Counted from the stretch's first letter, positions 10,035-19,446 are shown. The stretch: 64,000 nt of DNA from Enterobacter asburiae (GCF_024599655.1 NZ_CP102247.1:4588001-4652000); one strand, 5' to 3'. Program-made: numbers and translations. The notes: generated by a model from the letters alone, not told the origin.

Positions 10035-11144
10035 TTAAACGCCTGGCTCTTTGTGCAACCGACGACATGCAGTGCCATCCTCACGGAACAGATGGCAACG
10101 CTCTGGCGGCAAGCCGATAGCGAATGTGGCACCCTCTTCTACCAACACCACGTCATTCTGGCGGTAGACCAGGTTCTGACGGATGGCGGGGATCTGGATA
10201 TGAATCTGTGTTTCGTGACCAAGCTGTTCGACGACCTGAACGTCACCTTCCAGGGTCACATCGGCGATGTGGCTCGGGAGTAAATGTTCAGGACGAATAC
10301 CCAGGGACATGTTTGCCCCGACCTGTACGTTGGCGCTGTCGACCGGCAGCCAGACCTGCTGGCGGTTTGGCAGCTCCACCTGTACCTGTTCAATGGCTGT
10401 CGCGGTCACTTTGACGGGCAGGAAGTTCATCTTTGGCGAGCCAATGAAGCCCGCAACAAAGCGGTCTGCCGGGTAGTGGTATAGCTCCAGCGGTTTACCC
10501 ACCTGCGCCACGCGGCCGGCATCCAGCACCACGATTTTGTCGGCGAGGGTCATCGCCTCCACCTGATCGTGGGTGACGTAAATCATCGTGCGGCCAAGAC
10601 GCTTGTGCAGACGGGAGATTTCAATACGCATCTGGACGCGCAGGGCGGCATCCAGGTTAGAGAGAGGTTCATCGAGCAGGAACACGCGCGGTTCGGCCAC
10701 CAGCGTACGGCCAATCGCCACACGCTGACGCTGACCACCGGAAAGCGCTTTTGGTTTACGCTCCAGCAGGTGCGCCAGCTGTAACACTTCCGCCACCTGC
10801 GTCACGCGCTGGTTAATGACCTCTTTCTTCGCGCCGGCCAGCTTCAGGCCGAAGGACATGTTTTCGGCAACGGAAAGGTGGGGATAGAGTGCATAAGACT
10901 GGAACACCATGCCTACGCCACGTTCGGCAGGCGGGATGTCGTTCATTCGGGTATCACCAATCAGCAGGTCGCCGCTGGTGATGGTTTCAAGACCGGCAAT
11001 CATACGCAGCAGAGTAGATTTACCACAGCCTGATGGGCCAACAAACACCACGAATTCGCCTTCGTTGATGTCCAGATTGATGTCTTTTGACACCACAACG
11101 TCACCCCAGGCTTTCGTTACATTACGCAGCTGTACGCTCGCCAT
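10035..11144 (-). CDS. malK: MalK, maltose ABC transporter ATPase
   Basis: MalK dimers power the MalEFGK2 maltose importer and also hold MalT inactive when no substrate is moving. The 369-residue protein has Walker A (GPSGCGKST), signature LSGGQRQ, Walker B (VFLLDEPLSNLD), switch histidine (YVTHD) and a C-terminal regulatory TOBE-type domain (SLGIRPEHLL). First gene of malK-lamB-malM, divergent from malE across a shared MalT/CRP control region. Confidence 0.98.
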   Translation of the reverse strand: MASVQLRNVTKAWGDVVVSKDINLDINEGEFVVFVGPSGCGKSTLLRMIAGLETITSGDLLIGDTRMNDIPPAERGVGMVFQSYALYPHLSVAENMSFGLKLAGAKKEVINQRVTQVAEVLQLAHLLERKPKALSGGQRQRVAIGRTLVAEPRVFLLDEPLSNLDAALRVQMRIEISRLHKRLGRTMIYVTHDQVEAMTLADKIVVLDAGRVAQVGKPLELYHYPADRFVAGFIGSPKMNFLPVKVTATAIEQVQVELPNRQQVWLPVDSANVQVGANMSLGIRPEHLLPSHIADVTLEGDVQVVEQLGHETQIHIQIPAIRQNLVYRQNDVVLVEEGATFAIGLPPERCHLFREDGTACRRLHKEPGV

Positions 11145-11514
11145 GCCCTTCTCCCTTCGTTACAACCTGTCACCGACAGAAACATTCAAGATAAGTTCAC
11201 TATGGGGTATCCATTACTTTCCCGAATCCTCCACCCCCCGCCTTTTTTATGGGGGAGGAGGCGGGAGGATGAGAGAGCAGGCTCTGCGACCGCTGTGGGA
11301 GGGCTAAGGCAAAATTCGTGAAGCCGCCTGCAAAATTCGGTGGGGTTTTATGTGCGCCAGCACTCATAACTTAAATTTATGCAACGGAGATCACACAAAC
11401 GGGGGGTGGGGCGTAGGGGTTGGGAGGATGGAAAGAGGATGTCAAATAAGGAGACTGAGACACGTTGAACCACTGAAGTCATACCACGAGACATCACCAA
11501 AAAGGATGGCAGCT
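11145..11514. promoter_or_regulatory. malE/malK divergent control region with MalT boxes
   Basis: This 370-bp gap holds several MalT-type boxes (core GGA(T/G)GA): GGGGAGGAGG at 11252, GGGAGGATGA at 11263, an inverted one at 11229-11240, and GGGAGGATGG at 11422 preceded by GGGGCGTAGG. The stretch near 11381-11435 closely follows the malE promoter of E. coli, including ATCACACAAA, a CRP half-site. Between 11285 and 11370 I see only weak CRP-like matches. It drives malEFG to the right and malK-lamB-malM to the left. Confidence 0.85.
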
Positions 11515-12705
11515 ATGAATATCAAGACTGGCGCACGCGTTTTCGCATTGTCCGCCCTCGCAGCAATGATCATTTCCGCACCGGCGCTCGCCAAAATTGA
11601 AGAAGGCAAACTGGTTATCTGGATTAACGGCGACAAGGGCTATAACGGCCTGGCCGAAGTGGGCAAAAAATTCGAGAAAGACACCGGTATCAAAGTTACC
11701 GTAGAACACCCGGACAAGCTGGAAGAGAAATTCCCGCAGGTTGCAGCAACTGGCGACGGCCCGGACATCATCTTCTGGGCGCATGACCGTTTCGGGGGTT
11801 ACGCGCAGTCTGGCCTGCTGGCTGAAGTGACCCCAGATAAAGCCTTCCAGGACAAACTGTTCCCGTTCACCTGGGACGCCGTTCGCTATAACGGCAAGCT
11901 CATCGCTTACCCTATCGCGGTTGAAGCCCTGTCTCTGATTTACAATAAAGACCTGGTACCAAACCCACCGAAAACCTGGGAAGAGATCCCGAAACTGGAT
12001 AAAGAGCTGAAGGCGAAAGGTAAATCCGCCCTGATGTTCAACCTGCAAGAGCCGTACTTCACCTGGCCACTGATTGCTGCCGACGGCGGTTACGCGTTCA
12101 AGTTTGAAAACGGCAAATATGACGTGAAAGACGTGGGCGTGGACAACGCGGGTGCGAAAGCGGGTCTGACCTTCCTGGTCGATCTGATCAAGAACAAACA
12201 CATGAACGCGGATACCGACTACTCCATCGCGGAAGCGGCGTTCAACAAAGGCGAAACCGCGATGACCATCAACGGTCCGTGGGCCTGGACCAACATCGAC
12301 AAGAGCAAAATCAACTACGGCGTGACCCTGCTGCCAACCTTCAAAGGCAAGCCGTCTAAACCGTTCGTTGGCGTGCTGAGCGCGGGCATCAACGCCGCCA
12401 GCCCGAACAAAGAGCTGGCGAAAGAGTTCCTGGAAAACTACCTGCTGACCGATCAGGGTCTGGATGAAGTGAACAAGGACAAACCGCTGGGCGCCGTTGC
12501 GCTGAAATCCTTCCAGGATCAGCTGGCGAAAGACCCACGTATCGCCGCCACCATGGATAACGCCCAGAAAGGCGAAATCATGCCGAACATCCCACAGATG
12601 GCAGCGTTCTGGTACGCCACCCGTACCGCGGTCATCAACGCTGCAAGCGGTCGTCAGACTGTCGATGCCGCGCTGAAAGATGCTCAGGGTCGTATTACTA
12701 AGTAA
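11515..12705 (+). CDS. malE: MalE, periplasmic maltose-binding protein
   Basis: MalE binds maltose and maltodextrins in the periplasm and delivers them to MalFGK2 and to the Tar chemoreceptor. The start at 11515 gives 396 residues with a signal peptide (MNIKTGARVFALSALAAM...ALA) cut before KIEEGKLVIWINGDKG. The body is near-identical to E. coli MBP, including VLSAGINAASPNKELA and EIMPNIPQM. An upstream in-frame ATG at 11350 lies inside the MalT-controlled promoter and is rejected. A REP pair separates it from malF, which in E. coli keeps MalE levels above MalF. Confidence 0.98.
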   Translation: MNIKTGARVFALSALAAMIISAPALAKIEEGKLVIWINGDKGYNGLAEVGKKFEKDTGIKVTVEHPDKLEEKFPQVAATGDGPDIIFWAHDRFGGYAQSGLLAEVTPDKAFQDKLFPFTWDAVRYNGKLIAYPIAVEALSLIYNKDLVPNPPKTWEEIPKLDKELKAKGKSALMFNLQEPYFTWPLIAADGGYAFKFENGKYDVKDVGVDNAGAKAGLTFLVDLIKNKHMNADTDYSIAEAAFNKGETAMTINGPWAWTNIDKSKINYGVTLLPTFKGKPSKPFVGVLSAGINAASPNKELAKEFLENYLLTDQGLDEVNKDKPLGAVALKSFQDQLAKDPRIAATMDNAQKGEIMPNIPQMAAFWYATRTAVINAASGRQTVDAALKDAQGRITK

Positions 12706-12716
12706 GTCTGAAAAAC

Positions 12717-12793
12717 GGCGGGTGGCGCATGCGCTTACCCGCCCTACGACTACGGCACGATCCGTAGGTCAGGTAAGCGCAGCGCCACCTGAC
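12717..12793. repeat. Inverted REP pair between malE and malF
   Basis: GGCGGGTGGCGCATGCGC and the inverse GCGCAGCGCCACCTGAC flank a 30-base middle. The same position in E. coli holds a well-known REP cluster that protects the upstream malE message from 3' decay. Confidence 0.93.
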
Positions 12794-12826
12794 GATAAGT
12801 TTCCACCGTTGTAGAGGAAGAACCCC

Positions 12827-14371
12827 ATGGATGTCATTAAAAAGAAACGCTGGTGGCAAAGCGACGCGCTGAAGTGGTCAGTGATAGGTCTGCTGTGCCT
12901 GCTGGTGGGTTACCTTGTTGTTTTAATGTACGTACAAGGGGAATATCTGTTTGCCATCATGACGCTGATTTTAAGCTCTGCTGGCCTGTATATTTTCGCT
13001 AATCGTAAAGCCTATGCCTGGCGCTATGTCTACCCGGGCGTGGCCGGGATGGGGCTGTTTGTCCTGTTCCCGCTGATTTGTACCATCGCCATTGCGTTCA
13101 CCAACTACAGCAGCACTAACCAGCTTGCGCAGGAACGCGCGCAGCAGGTCCTGCTGGATCGCTCATATCAGGCAGGCAAGACCTTTAACTTCGGCCTGTA
13201 TCCTGCCGGTAACGAGTGGAAGTTAGCGCTTACTGACGAATCAAGCAGCAAATACTATGTCTCCGACGCGTTCAAGTTTGGTGGCGAGCAGAAGCTGGCC
13301 TTAAAAGAGGCTGCGGCCCTGCCGGAAGGTGAACGTGCCAATCTGCGCGTGATTACGCAAAACCGTCAGGCGCTGACCCAGCTCACCGCCGTGCTGCCAG
13401 ACGAAAGCAAAGTGACCATGAGCTCGCTGCGCCAGTTCTCCGGCACGCAGCCGCTGTATACCCTGGCGGACGACGGCACGCTGACCAACAACCAGAGCGG
13501 CGTGAAATATCGTCCGAATAACGACATTGGTTTCTATCAGTCCATTACTGCCGACGGCAAATGGGGTGATGACAAGCTCAGCCCGGGCTATACCGTCACC
13601 ATCGGCTGGGACAACTTTACCCGCGTGTTTACCGACGAAGGCATTCAGAAACCGTTCTTCGCCATCTTCGTCTGGACGGTGGTCTTCTCGGTGCTGACGG
13701 TGATCCTGACCGTGGCCGTGGGCATGGTGCTGGCCTGTCTTGTGCAGTGGGAATCTCTGAAAGGCAAAGCGATTTACCGCGTGCTGTTGATTCTGCCTTA
13801 CGCCGTACCGTCGTTTATCTCGATTCTGATTTTCAAAGGGCTGTTTAACCAGAGCTTCGGTGAAATCAACATGATGCTGAGCGCCCTGTTTGGTATCAAA
13901 CCGGCCTGGTTCAGCGATCCAACCACCGCCCGCTCGATGATTATCATCGTGAACACCTGGCTCGGTTATCCGTACATGATGATCCTGTGCATGGGCCTGC
14001 TGAAGGCTATCCCGGACGATCTGTATGAAGCCTCGGCGATGGACGGCGCGGGCCCGTTCCAGAACTTCTTCAAGATTACGCTGCCGCTGCTCATTAAGCC
14101 GCTGACGCCGCTGATGATTGCCAGCTTCGCCTTTAACTTTAACAACTTCGTGCTGATTCAGCTGTTGACCAACGGCGGCCCGGACCGCCTTGGCACCACG
14201 ACGCCAGCAGGCTATACCGACCTGCTCGTGAGCTACACCTACCGTATCGCCTTCGAGGGCGGCGGCGGTCAGGACTTCGGTCTGGCGGCGGCGATTGCCA
14301 CCCTGATCTTCCTGCTGGTAGGCGCCCTGGCGATTGTGAACCTGAAAGCCACACGTATGAAATTTGACTAA
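12827..14371 (+). CDS. malF: MalF, maltose ABC transporter permease
   Basis: MalF is one half of the membrane channel of the maltose importer. The 514-residue protein has three N-terminal membrane spans, the large periplasmic P2 domain (about residues 95-275) that clasps MalE, and five further spans. The EAA loop that contacts MalK reads EASAMDGAGPFQNFFKITLP. Length equals the E. coli protein. Ribosome site AGAGGAAG. Followed 14 bases later by malG. Confidence 0.98.
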   Translation: MDVIKKKRWWQSDALKWSVIGLLCLLVGYLVVLMYVQGEYLFAIMTLILSSAGLYIFANRKAYAWRYVYPGVAGMGLFVLFPLICTIAIAFTNYSSTNQLAQERAQQVLLDRSYQAGKTFNFGLYPAGNEWKLALTDESSSKYYVSDAFKFGGEQKLALKEAAALPEGERANLRVITQNRQALTQLTAVLPDESKVTMSSLRQFSGTQPLYTLADDGTLTNNQSGVKYRPNNDIGFYQSITADGKWGDDKLSPGYTVTIGWDNFTRVFTDEGIQKPFFAIFVWTVVFSVLTVILTVAVGMVLACLVQWESLKGKAIYRVLLILPYAVPSFISILIFKGLFNQSFGEINMMLSALFGIKPAWFSDPTTARSMIIIVNTWLGYPYMMILCMGLLKAIPDDLYEASAMDGAGPFQNFFKITLPLLIKPLTPLMIASFAFNFNNFVLIQLLTNGGPDRLGTTTPAGYTDLLVSYTYRIAFEGGGGQDFGLAAAIATLIFLLVGALAIVNLKATRMKFD

Positions 14372-14385
14372 GGAGGGCATCGATC

Positions 14386-15276
14386 ATGGCAATGGTACAA
14401 CCCAAATCTCAGAAACTGCGCCTCCTGGCGACGCACTTAGGCCTGCTGATTTTCATCGCGGCGATCATGTTCCCGCTGCTGATGGTTATCGCCATCTCCC
14501 TGCGTTCGGGTAACTTCGCCACCGGAAGCCTGATCCCGGACGAAATTTCCTGGGAGCACTGGAAGCTCGCGCTGGGCTTCAGCGTGGAACACGCGGATGG
14601 CCGCGTCACGCCGCCGCCGTTCCCGGTGCTGCTGTGGCTGTGGAACTCGGTGAAAATTGCAGGCATTACCGCCATTGGTATCGTGGCACTTTCCACCACC
14701 TGCGCCTACGCCTTCGCCCGTATGCGTTTCCCGGGCAAAGCGACGCTGCTGAAAGGGATGCTGATTTTCCAGATGTTCCCGGCCGTGCTGTCGCTGGTGG
14801 CGCTGTATGCCTTGTTTGACCGTCTGGGCCAGTACGTACCCTTTATCGGTCTGAACACCCACGGCGGCGTGATCTTCGCCTATCTTGGCGGTATCGCACT
14901 GCATGTATGGACCATTAAAGGCTATTTCGAAACCATCGACGGCTCGCTGGAAGAAGCGGCCGCGCTGGATGGCGCAACCCCTTGGCAGGCGTTCCGCCTG
15001 GTGCTGCTGCCGCTGTCGGTGCCGATTCTGGCGGTGGTGTTTATTCTGTCGTTTATCGCTGCGATCACCGAAGTACCGGTTGCCTCACTGTTACTGCGTG
15101 ATGTGAACAGCTACACCCTGGCCGTAGGTATGCAGCAATACCTCAACCCGCAAAACTACCTGTGGGGCGACTTTGCCGCGGCGGCCGTACTCTCTGCCAT
15201 CCCGATTACCGTGGTGTTCCTGCTGGCGCAGCGCTGGCTGGTCAACGGCCTGACGGCGGGCGGTGTGAAAGGTTAA
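14386..15276 (+). CDS. malG: MalG, maltose ABC transporter permease
   Basis: The second permease subunit of MalFGK2, 296 residues, six membrane spans. The EAA loop is EEAAALDGATPWQAFRLVLL, and the C-terminal tail (RWLVNGLTAGGVKG) that reaches into the MalK dimer is intact. Translated from an AAGGAGGG site between malF and malG. Last coding gene of malEFG. Confidence 0.98.
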   Translation: MAMVQPKSQKLRLLATHLGLLIFIAAIMFPLLMVIAISLRSGNFATGSLIPDEISWEHWKLALGFSVEHADGRVTPPPFPVLLWLWNSVKIAGITAIGIVALSTTCAYAFARMRFPGKATLLKGMLIFQMFPAVLSLVALYALFDRLGQYVPFIGLNTHGGVIFAYLGGIALHVWTIKGYFETIDGSLEEAAALDGATPWQAFRLVLLPLSVPILAVVFILSFIAAITEVPVASLLLRDVNSYTLAVGMQQYLNPQNYLWGDFAAAAVLSAIPITVVFLLAQRWLVNGLTAGGVKG

Positions 15277-15377
15277 GTTTCATTTTGTTATGCCACTGCA
15301 ACCCTCAACTTTAGACGTATTGTATTGACCCAACTTGTGACTGTTGTTAGGCGGCCTCCGGGCCGCCATTTTTTTAT
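15277..15377 (+). ncRNA. malG 3' UTR with strong terminator; possible MalH-type sRNA
   Basis: About 75 bases of untranslated RNA follow malG and end in a GGCGGCC-TCCG-GGCCGCC stem (15350-15367) with a long T-run (15370-15377). In E. coli a small RNA, MalH, is released from the malG 3' end. The position and terminator fit, but I cannot confirm conservation of its seed. The terminator also serves psiE, whose stop codon it overlaps. Confidence 0.4.
15350..15377. terminator. malG terminator, overlaps psiE stop
   Basis: Seven-base-pair GC stem with a TCCG tetraloop at 15350-15367, followed by ATTTTTTTTATT on the plus strand. The psiE stop codon (15374-15376) lies inside the T-run. Confidence 0.92.
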
Positions 15378-15784
15378 TCGCGTTTCAGCCGCTTCGAGTT
15401 GCACAGCCAGAGGGTGATCACCAGCAGCAGGATCGCCGCCGAGTAGATCAGCACGTCGAGTGGAGATTTATGATCGACGATGATCAGCCGCACAATCGCG
15501 GTGATCCCAATGTAGACAAAATAACGCAGCGGGAAGTGAAAGCCGGACTGAAAGTACTTCACAATCAGGGCGATAAATTCAAAGTAGAGAAAGTAGACCA
15601 CCAGGCCTTCCACCAGCGCATATTTGCTGGTTTGTTCAGGGGCGAACAGTACATCCGCGAGATGCACCGTCTCTTTACCCAAAAAGACGACCAGTATCAG
15701 GCCAAGGCTCAACAGACCGAGGTTCAGCACGGTCTGGAGGATAGTTGAGATAAACTCAACGCGCGGGCGAGTCAGGGATGTCAT
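15374..15784 (-). CDS. psiE: PsiE, phosphate-starvation-inducible membrane protein
   Basis: A 136-residue inner-membrane protein of unknown function, induced by phosphate starvation in E. coli through PhoB. Four hydrophobic segments are visible, among them LQTVLNLGLLSLGLILVVFL and VLIYSAAILLLVITLWL, and the C-terminus is basic (CNSKRLKRE). The start at 15784 matches E. coli; the longer frame to 15826 does not. In E. coli xylE lies between psiE and malG; it is absent here. Confidence 0.95.
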   Translation of the reverse strand: MTSLTRPRVEFISTILQTVLNLGLLSLGLILVVFLGKETVHLADVLFAPEQTSKYALVEGLVVYFLYFEFIALIVKYFQSGFHFPLRYFVYIGITAIVRLIIVDHKSPLDVLIYSAAILLLVITLWLCNSKRLKRE

Positions 15785-15880
15785 ACAGCACCTCATTCTC
15801 CAGGGCGAGATTCCTGTATAACGCAAAAATGTGACGGGGATCTATATTTTTTGTTTATGTTTGGCGCAACGGAGAGGATT

Positions 15881-15976
15881 CCCCTCACCCCGGCCCTCTC
15901 CCCAAAGGGGCGAGGGGGAAAAGACAGCGCCGAGCGCTCCCCTCTCCCCTTTGGGGAGAGGGTTAGGGTGAGGGGC
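15881..15976. repeat. GC-rich palindromic repeat, two inverted units
   Basis: Two inverted copies of the CCCTCACCC..CCCTCTCCCC unit face each other across a central spacer (GCGCCGAGCGC). The right arm abuts the yjbH stop, so it is the likely 3' hairpin of yjbEFGH. Second occurrence of the family seen at 2464. Confidence 0.88.
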
Positions 15977-15977
15977 A

Positions 15978-18074
15978 TCAGCGGAAGTTAACGTTCTTAT
16001 CACTGGTCATGTCATACAGCTGGAACTTACGCCCAAGCTGCTGACCCCCGTCACGCGTCAGCGGCGTCCAGCCCACTGCCGCACGGCTGCGGGTTGGGCC
16101 TGACGAGAACAGATCCAGCGGAATTGACACGTAGACCCCTTTGGTGAAGTCCCCTTCCCCGTATTCGTCCGGCGAGACGTTGGTGATGGTGGCGTAGCCG
16201 CCCACCACGACGCCGCTGTCGAAGTGTTTAGAAATATCCAGCGTACCGCCCTTATCGCCCGCCAGGTACTGGCCGACGCTGGCTTTCACCAGCACGTCAG
16301 GGGCGAACGACGGCGTCCAGTAGGCGGTCAGATGGCCCGTTTTGACGCTGTAGTCGGTGAACTTCATCATGTCCTGCGCGCTGCGCCAGTCACGCTGCTT
16401 GACGTAGTTGGCATCAACCCCGAACGCCCAGTTGCTGTCGACAGGACGATAAAGCACTTCCGCCCCCGCGCCGCCGTACATGGTTTCCAGATACCCGCCG
16501 TACACCTGGCCGTAGAAGCCGTTGCCGAAGTACTGGAAGTAGTTGGCCTGCAGGTTATTCACGTAGGCATCGTTCTGCACGTATTCACGCACACGGGTAC
16601 GCACGCGCGGCAGCGTCGAGTCTTTTGGCGGGTTGGTGTAGTTGAATTTGTCATAGTTGTTGGCGATGTTGCCGAACAGGCTGCCGGTGGTCAGCAGGTG
16701 GTCGGTGACCCACAGATCCGCCGTCGCCATGACGCCCAGCTGATACATGTAGAAGTTTTCCGGCCCGCCGACGGACTGGTTCAGCACCGGATCGATATGG
16801 AAATCGAAGCGCGATTTATCGATATACCAGCCCTGCTCGGTGGTGTCCGGCACCACGGGCTCGATGCGTTTTTGTACCAGCTCGGTTTCATGCCCGAGCG
16901 GCTCGCCTTCAAGATGGCGCTTGAGGCTGGCAACGTCCGTTTCGGTTGTGACCTGCGGCAGGTTGAGACGGTTCTCCGTCACGCGGATCGTGCGGATCCC
17001 CTCCGGCAGATCGTTCATAACGATCCGGTTGGCACGTTCGATCCCTTCGCGCGAGTCGCGGTATTTCACCTGCTCGCCGGTGACGTAAAGCGTATCGCCC
17101 TTGGTCTGAATCTTTGGATCCGCCAGACCGGCATTGTATTTCAACAGCGTCAGCTGGTTTGCCACCACGGAGTGCTGCAGAATCGCATCCTGCGGCTCCG
17201 GCTGGTATGCAGGTCGCGCGTTATCATTGTAGTGCGGCCGCATGTCGTTAAAGTTGGTGCGCAGCGTGAAGCCAAACATCACCGTATTGCCGCGCTCGTA
17301 GCTGAGGTTAACGTCGGCCCAGTCGGTGACGCGATAAATGGCGCCGACGTTAAACTTGCTCTTCTGCTCAATCTTCCCGGCGAAGTCCTGCGAGTAGTCA
17401 TTCCCTTCATACTCCAGCTTCAGGCGTAATGGCTGCCAGGGCGTTTGATACTCCACCCCGCCAAACAGCGAGGCGGGGCCGTGGAACATCTGGTCACCGT
17501 TGATGGAACCGGCTTTTTTGTAGCTGTTATCGCGGTAGCAGTATTTATCGCTGTAGGAACAGAACGGGTTTTTCACGTTACCGCTGGTGCCCAGATAGCC
17601 CCATCCCAGGCCGAGCGAGAAGTCGAACGGGCCCCAGGCTTTGCTGGCCACAATGTATTCCGCATCAAACAGACCTGTACCACCGATATCTTTGGCACCC
17701 ACGGACACCTGCGGCATCCAGTAGCTCTCTTCCCACAGGCGCAGCTTGACGTCGAAGGCTTTATCTTTGTAGGTCTGATCGCCGGAGAATGCCTCAACGC
17801 TGCTGTATTGTTTCGTACGCACGTCGGTATAGCGCAGCGTGGTTTCAAGCCACGGGAACAGCTGCACCGACGCCGAGTAGTAGCGATACTGGTCGTTATC
17901 ACGGTAGTTAAGGCTAATTTCTCCTTCGCGCGCCATACGCGCGGTGGGCGTTTGCAGTAAACCGACGCCGCCGAAGTCTGACTGAGACGGGCCAATGGGT
18001 GCCGGATACGTTTCTGCATGGCAGGCGGCACTCACGCAGAGCGCCAGCATGCTGTAGAGATAGGTTTTTTTCAT
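15978..18074 (-). CDS. yjbH: YjbH, outer-membrane exopolysaccharide protein
   Basis: YjbH is the large outer-membrane member of the yjbEFGH operon, linked in E. coli to production of an extracellular polysaccharide under Rcs control. The 698-residue precursor has a signal peptide (MKKTYLYSMLALCVSAACHA) followed by GPSQSDFGGVGLLQTPTARM, the hallmark of the YjbH/GfcD beta-barrel family, and ends in a strand with an aromatic-containing tail (DKNVNFR). Its start overlaps the yjbG stop by one base, so the operon is translationally coupled. Confidence 0.95.
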   Translation of the reverse strand: MKKTYLYSMLALCVSAACHAETYPAPIGPSQSDFGGVGLLQTPTARMAREGEISLNYRDNDQYRYYSASVQLFPWLETTLRYTDVRTKQYSSVEAFSGDQTYKDKAFDVKLRLWEESYWMPQVSVGAKDIGGTGLFDAEYIVASKAWGPFDFSLGLGWGYLGTSGNVKNPFCSYSDKYCYRDNSYKKAGSINGDQMFHGPASLFGGVEYQTPWQPLRLKLEYEGNDYSQDFAGKIEQKSKFNVGAIYRVTDWADVNLSYERGNTVMFGFTLRTNFNDMRPHYNDNARPAYQPEPQDAILQHSVVANQLTLLKYNAGLADPKIQTKGDTLYVTGEQVKYRDSREGIERANRIVMNDLPEGIRTIRVTENRLNLPQVTTETDVASLKRHLEGEPLGHETELVQKRIEPVVPDTTEQGWYIDKSRFDFHIDPVLNQSVGGPENFYMYQLGVMATADLWVTDHLLTTGSLFGNIANNYDKFNYTNPPKDSTLPRVRTRVREYVQNDAYVNNLQANYFQYFGNGFYGQVYGGYLETMYGGAGAEVLYRPVDSNWAFGVDANYVKQRDWRSAQDMMKFTDYSVKTGHLTAYWTPSFAPDVLVKASVGQYLAGDKGGTLDISKHFDSGVVVGGYATITNVSPDEYGEGDFTKGVYVSIPLDLFSSGPTRSRAAVGWTPLTRDGGQQLGRKFQLYDMTSDKNVNFR

Positions 18075-18811
18075 TATTCCGGTATCCGCTGAATCAGGGA
18101 GTGAAGGATATCGGCGTTAAGCCCGTCATACGCCTTCGTCCAGAAATGGTCGGCAAAACCGACAAAAATGATGCTGCCCGGCATAGGTTCGATATGCCGT
18201 TTATTCCAGTAAGCAACGGGGGCTTTTTGTGTGTGTCCGTCAGGGTAAACCACCCAGGCGTAGCTGTTATCGGCACCGCTCAGCAGGCTCTGCTCGTCGA
18301 GGTAGCTCGCCACGTCACGACCGGGCGTAAAGGGCTTTTTACCCGGGCTGCTGATAAGCCCCATCACGGTCACCGTCGTCGGCTTCACCGGCAGCCAGAG
18401 CGTATACTCCCCTTCAAGCGTGGGGTTGCCCTTTTCCGTGACGCGCACTTCATCTGGATCAAGATTCACTATCTGACGGCCCGTCACCTTCAGCGCCTGC
18501 AGCTGCTGGCGAACGCTGTTAATGGCCGCCGCGTCGTCGCCATCTTCCTGCTCCGCTAACCCCGTCAGCCTGGCCAGGAGCGCCTTGTGCTGTTGTTCCG
18601 CTTCAGCGGTCTTCTGCCGTTCAGCGATTACTGCCCCCGGCCACCAGCTGTTGGCGAGCCTTGGCTGTCCGACGAGATCGATCAGATGCTCGGCGTGGGT
18701 TAAGGTTTTGGGTTTTTCACTGTCCGGCGTGTAGACATTTACCGTCCCTGCGGACCATGCCAGCGGCGCGGCAAGGCTGGCGAGAAGCGCAACGTTGATG
18801 AGCGTTTTCAT
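18074..18811 (-). CDS. yjbG: YjbG, periplasmic GfcC-family capsule/EPS protein
   Basis: A 245-residue periplasmic protein with a signal peptide (MKTLINVALLASLAAPLAWSAG). It belongs to the YjbG/GfcC family found in capsule and exopolysaccharide operons; related GfcC resembles parts of Wza-type export proteins. A coiled-coil-like helix occupies about residues 65-110 (ERQKTAEAEQQHKALLARL). It overlaps yjbF by four bases and yjbH by one. Confidence 0.93.
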   Translation of the reverse strand: MKTLINVALLASLAAPLAWSAGTVNVYTPDSEKPKTLTHAEHLIDLVGQPRLANSWWPGAVIAERQKTAEAEQQHKALLARLTGLAEQEDGDDAAAINSVRQQLQALKVTGRQIVNLDPDEVRVTEKGNPTLEGEYTLWLPVKPTTVTVMGLISSPGKKPFTPGRDVASYLDEQSLLSGADNSYAWVVYPDGHTQKAPVAYWNKRHIEPMPGSIIFVGFADHFWTKAYDGLNADILHSLIQRIPE

Positions 18812-19446
18812 GATTTCGCCGCCTTGATCAGGGTGGTTTTCACCGGGAAGAATCCGGCACCGAGATACTGCAGGGACTGGCGGATCTGCCCTTCCTCGTC
18901 GATCCAGAAGCGGTTGTGCCAGGTGGCCTGGTCGGTGGTGACTTCTTCATCCAGCACGCGGACATGGGTTTCGTCGCTGCCGACTTTCACGCTGTCCGTA
19001 CCGTCCCAGCGGAAGGTCGAGCGTGCCGTGGCGTAACGCACCTGCTTATGTTCGGTCCAGCCCATCGTGCGCGTCCAGCTTGCGCCGTCGGCGATCTGGT
19101 TCGGCTTGAGCAGCGGATCGGCAGCGATATTATTCACTTCCAGCAGGTTGTCGCCACCCAATAGGGTTTTCACGATACGGCCATGCTGCGTCACGATGGT
19201 GGCCTGATCCTGCGTCACCCATTTCTGCTGCCCGTTTTCATCGAAAGCGAGCACCACAAACAGCTGCGGGCCATCGTTAAGCTGCATGTACTGACTGGCA
19301 TAGGGCATGTTTTGAAGTTCGTCATCGGTCAGATGTACGCCCGGTGTACCGAACATGCTTTCCCACAGTGAGTTTCCCAGCCCTTTAGTGGTGGCCGAGC
19401 ACGCCTGCAGCAGCAGGCAAATCAGAATGATTGCAGGTCGCTTCAC
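18808..19446 (-). CDS. yjbF: YjbF, GfcB-family lipoprotein
   Basis: A 212-residue lipoprotein with a lipobox LLLQAC in the first 20 residues, family GfcB/YjbF. I place the start at the GTG at 19446 because it gives the E. coli length, begins VKRPAIILICLLLQAC (first residue read as Met), and has GGAG upstream. The ATG at 19476 would add ten basic residues before the signal sequence. Part of yjbEFGH. Confidence 0.93.
   Translation of the reverse strand: MKRPAIILICLLLQACSATTKGLGNSLWESMFGTPGVHLTDDELQNMPYASQYMQLNDGPQLFVVLAFDENGQQKWVTQDQATIVTQHGRIVKTLLGGDNLLEVNNIAADPLLKPNQIADGASWTRTMGWTEHKQVRYATARSTFRWDGTDSVKVGSDETHVRVLDEEVTTDQATWHNRFWIDEEGQIRQSLQYLGAGFFPVKTTLIKAAKS

Noticed and set aside
11350..11514. 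Extended N-terminus of MalE starting at 11350
   Set aside because: It covers the MalT/CRP sites and would place 55 residues before a perfect signal peptide.
16224..17429. 401-codon open frame antisense to yjbH
   Set aside because: Shadow frame with no domain; yjbH on the other strand is a full-length known family member.
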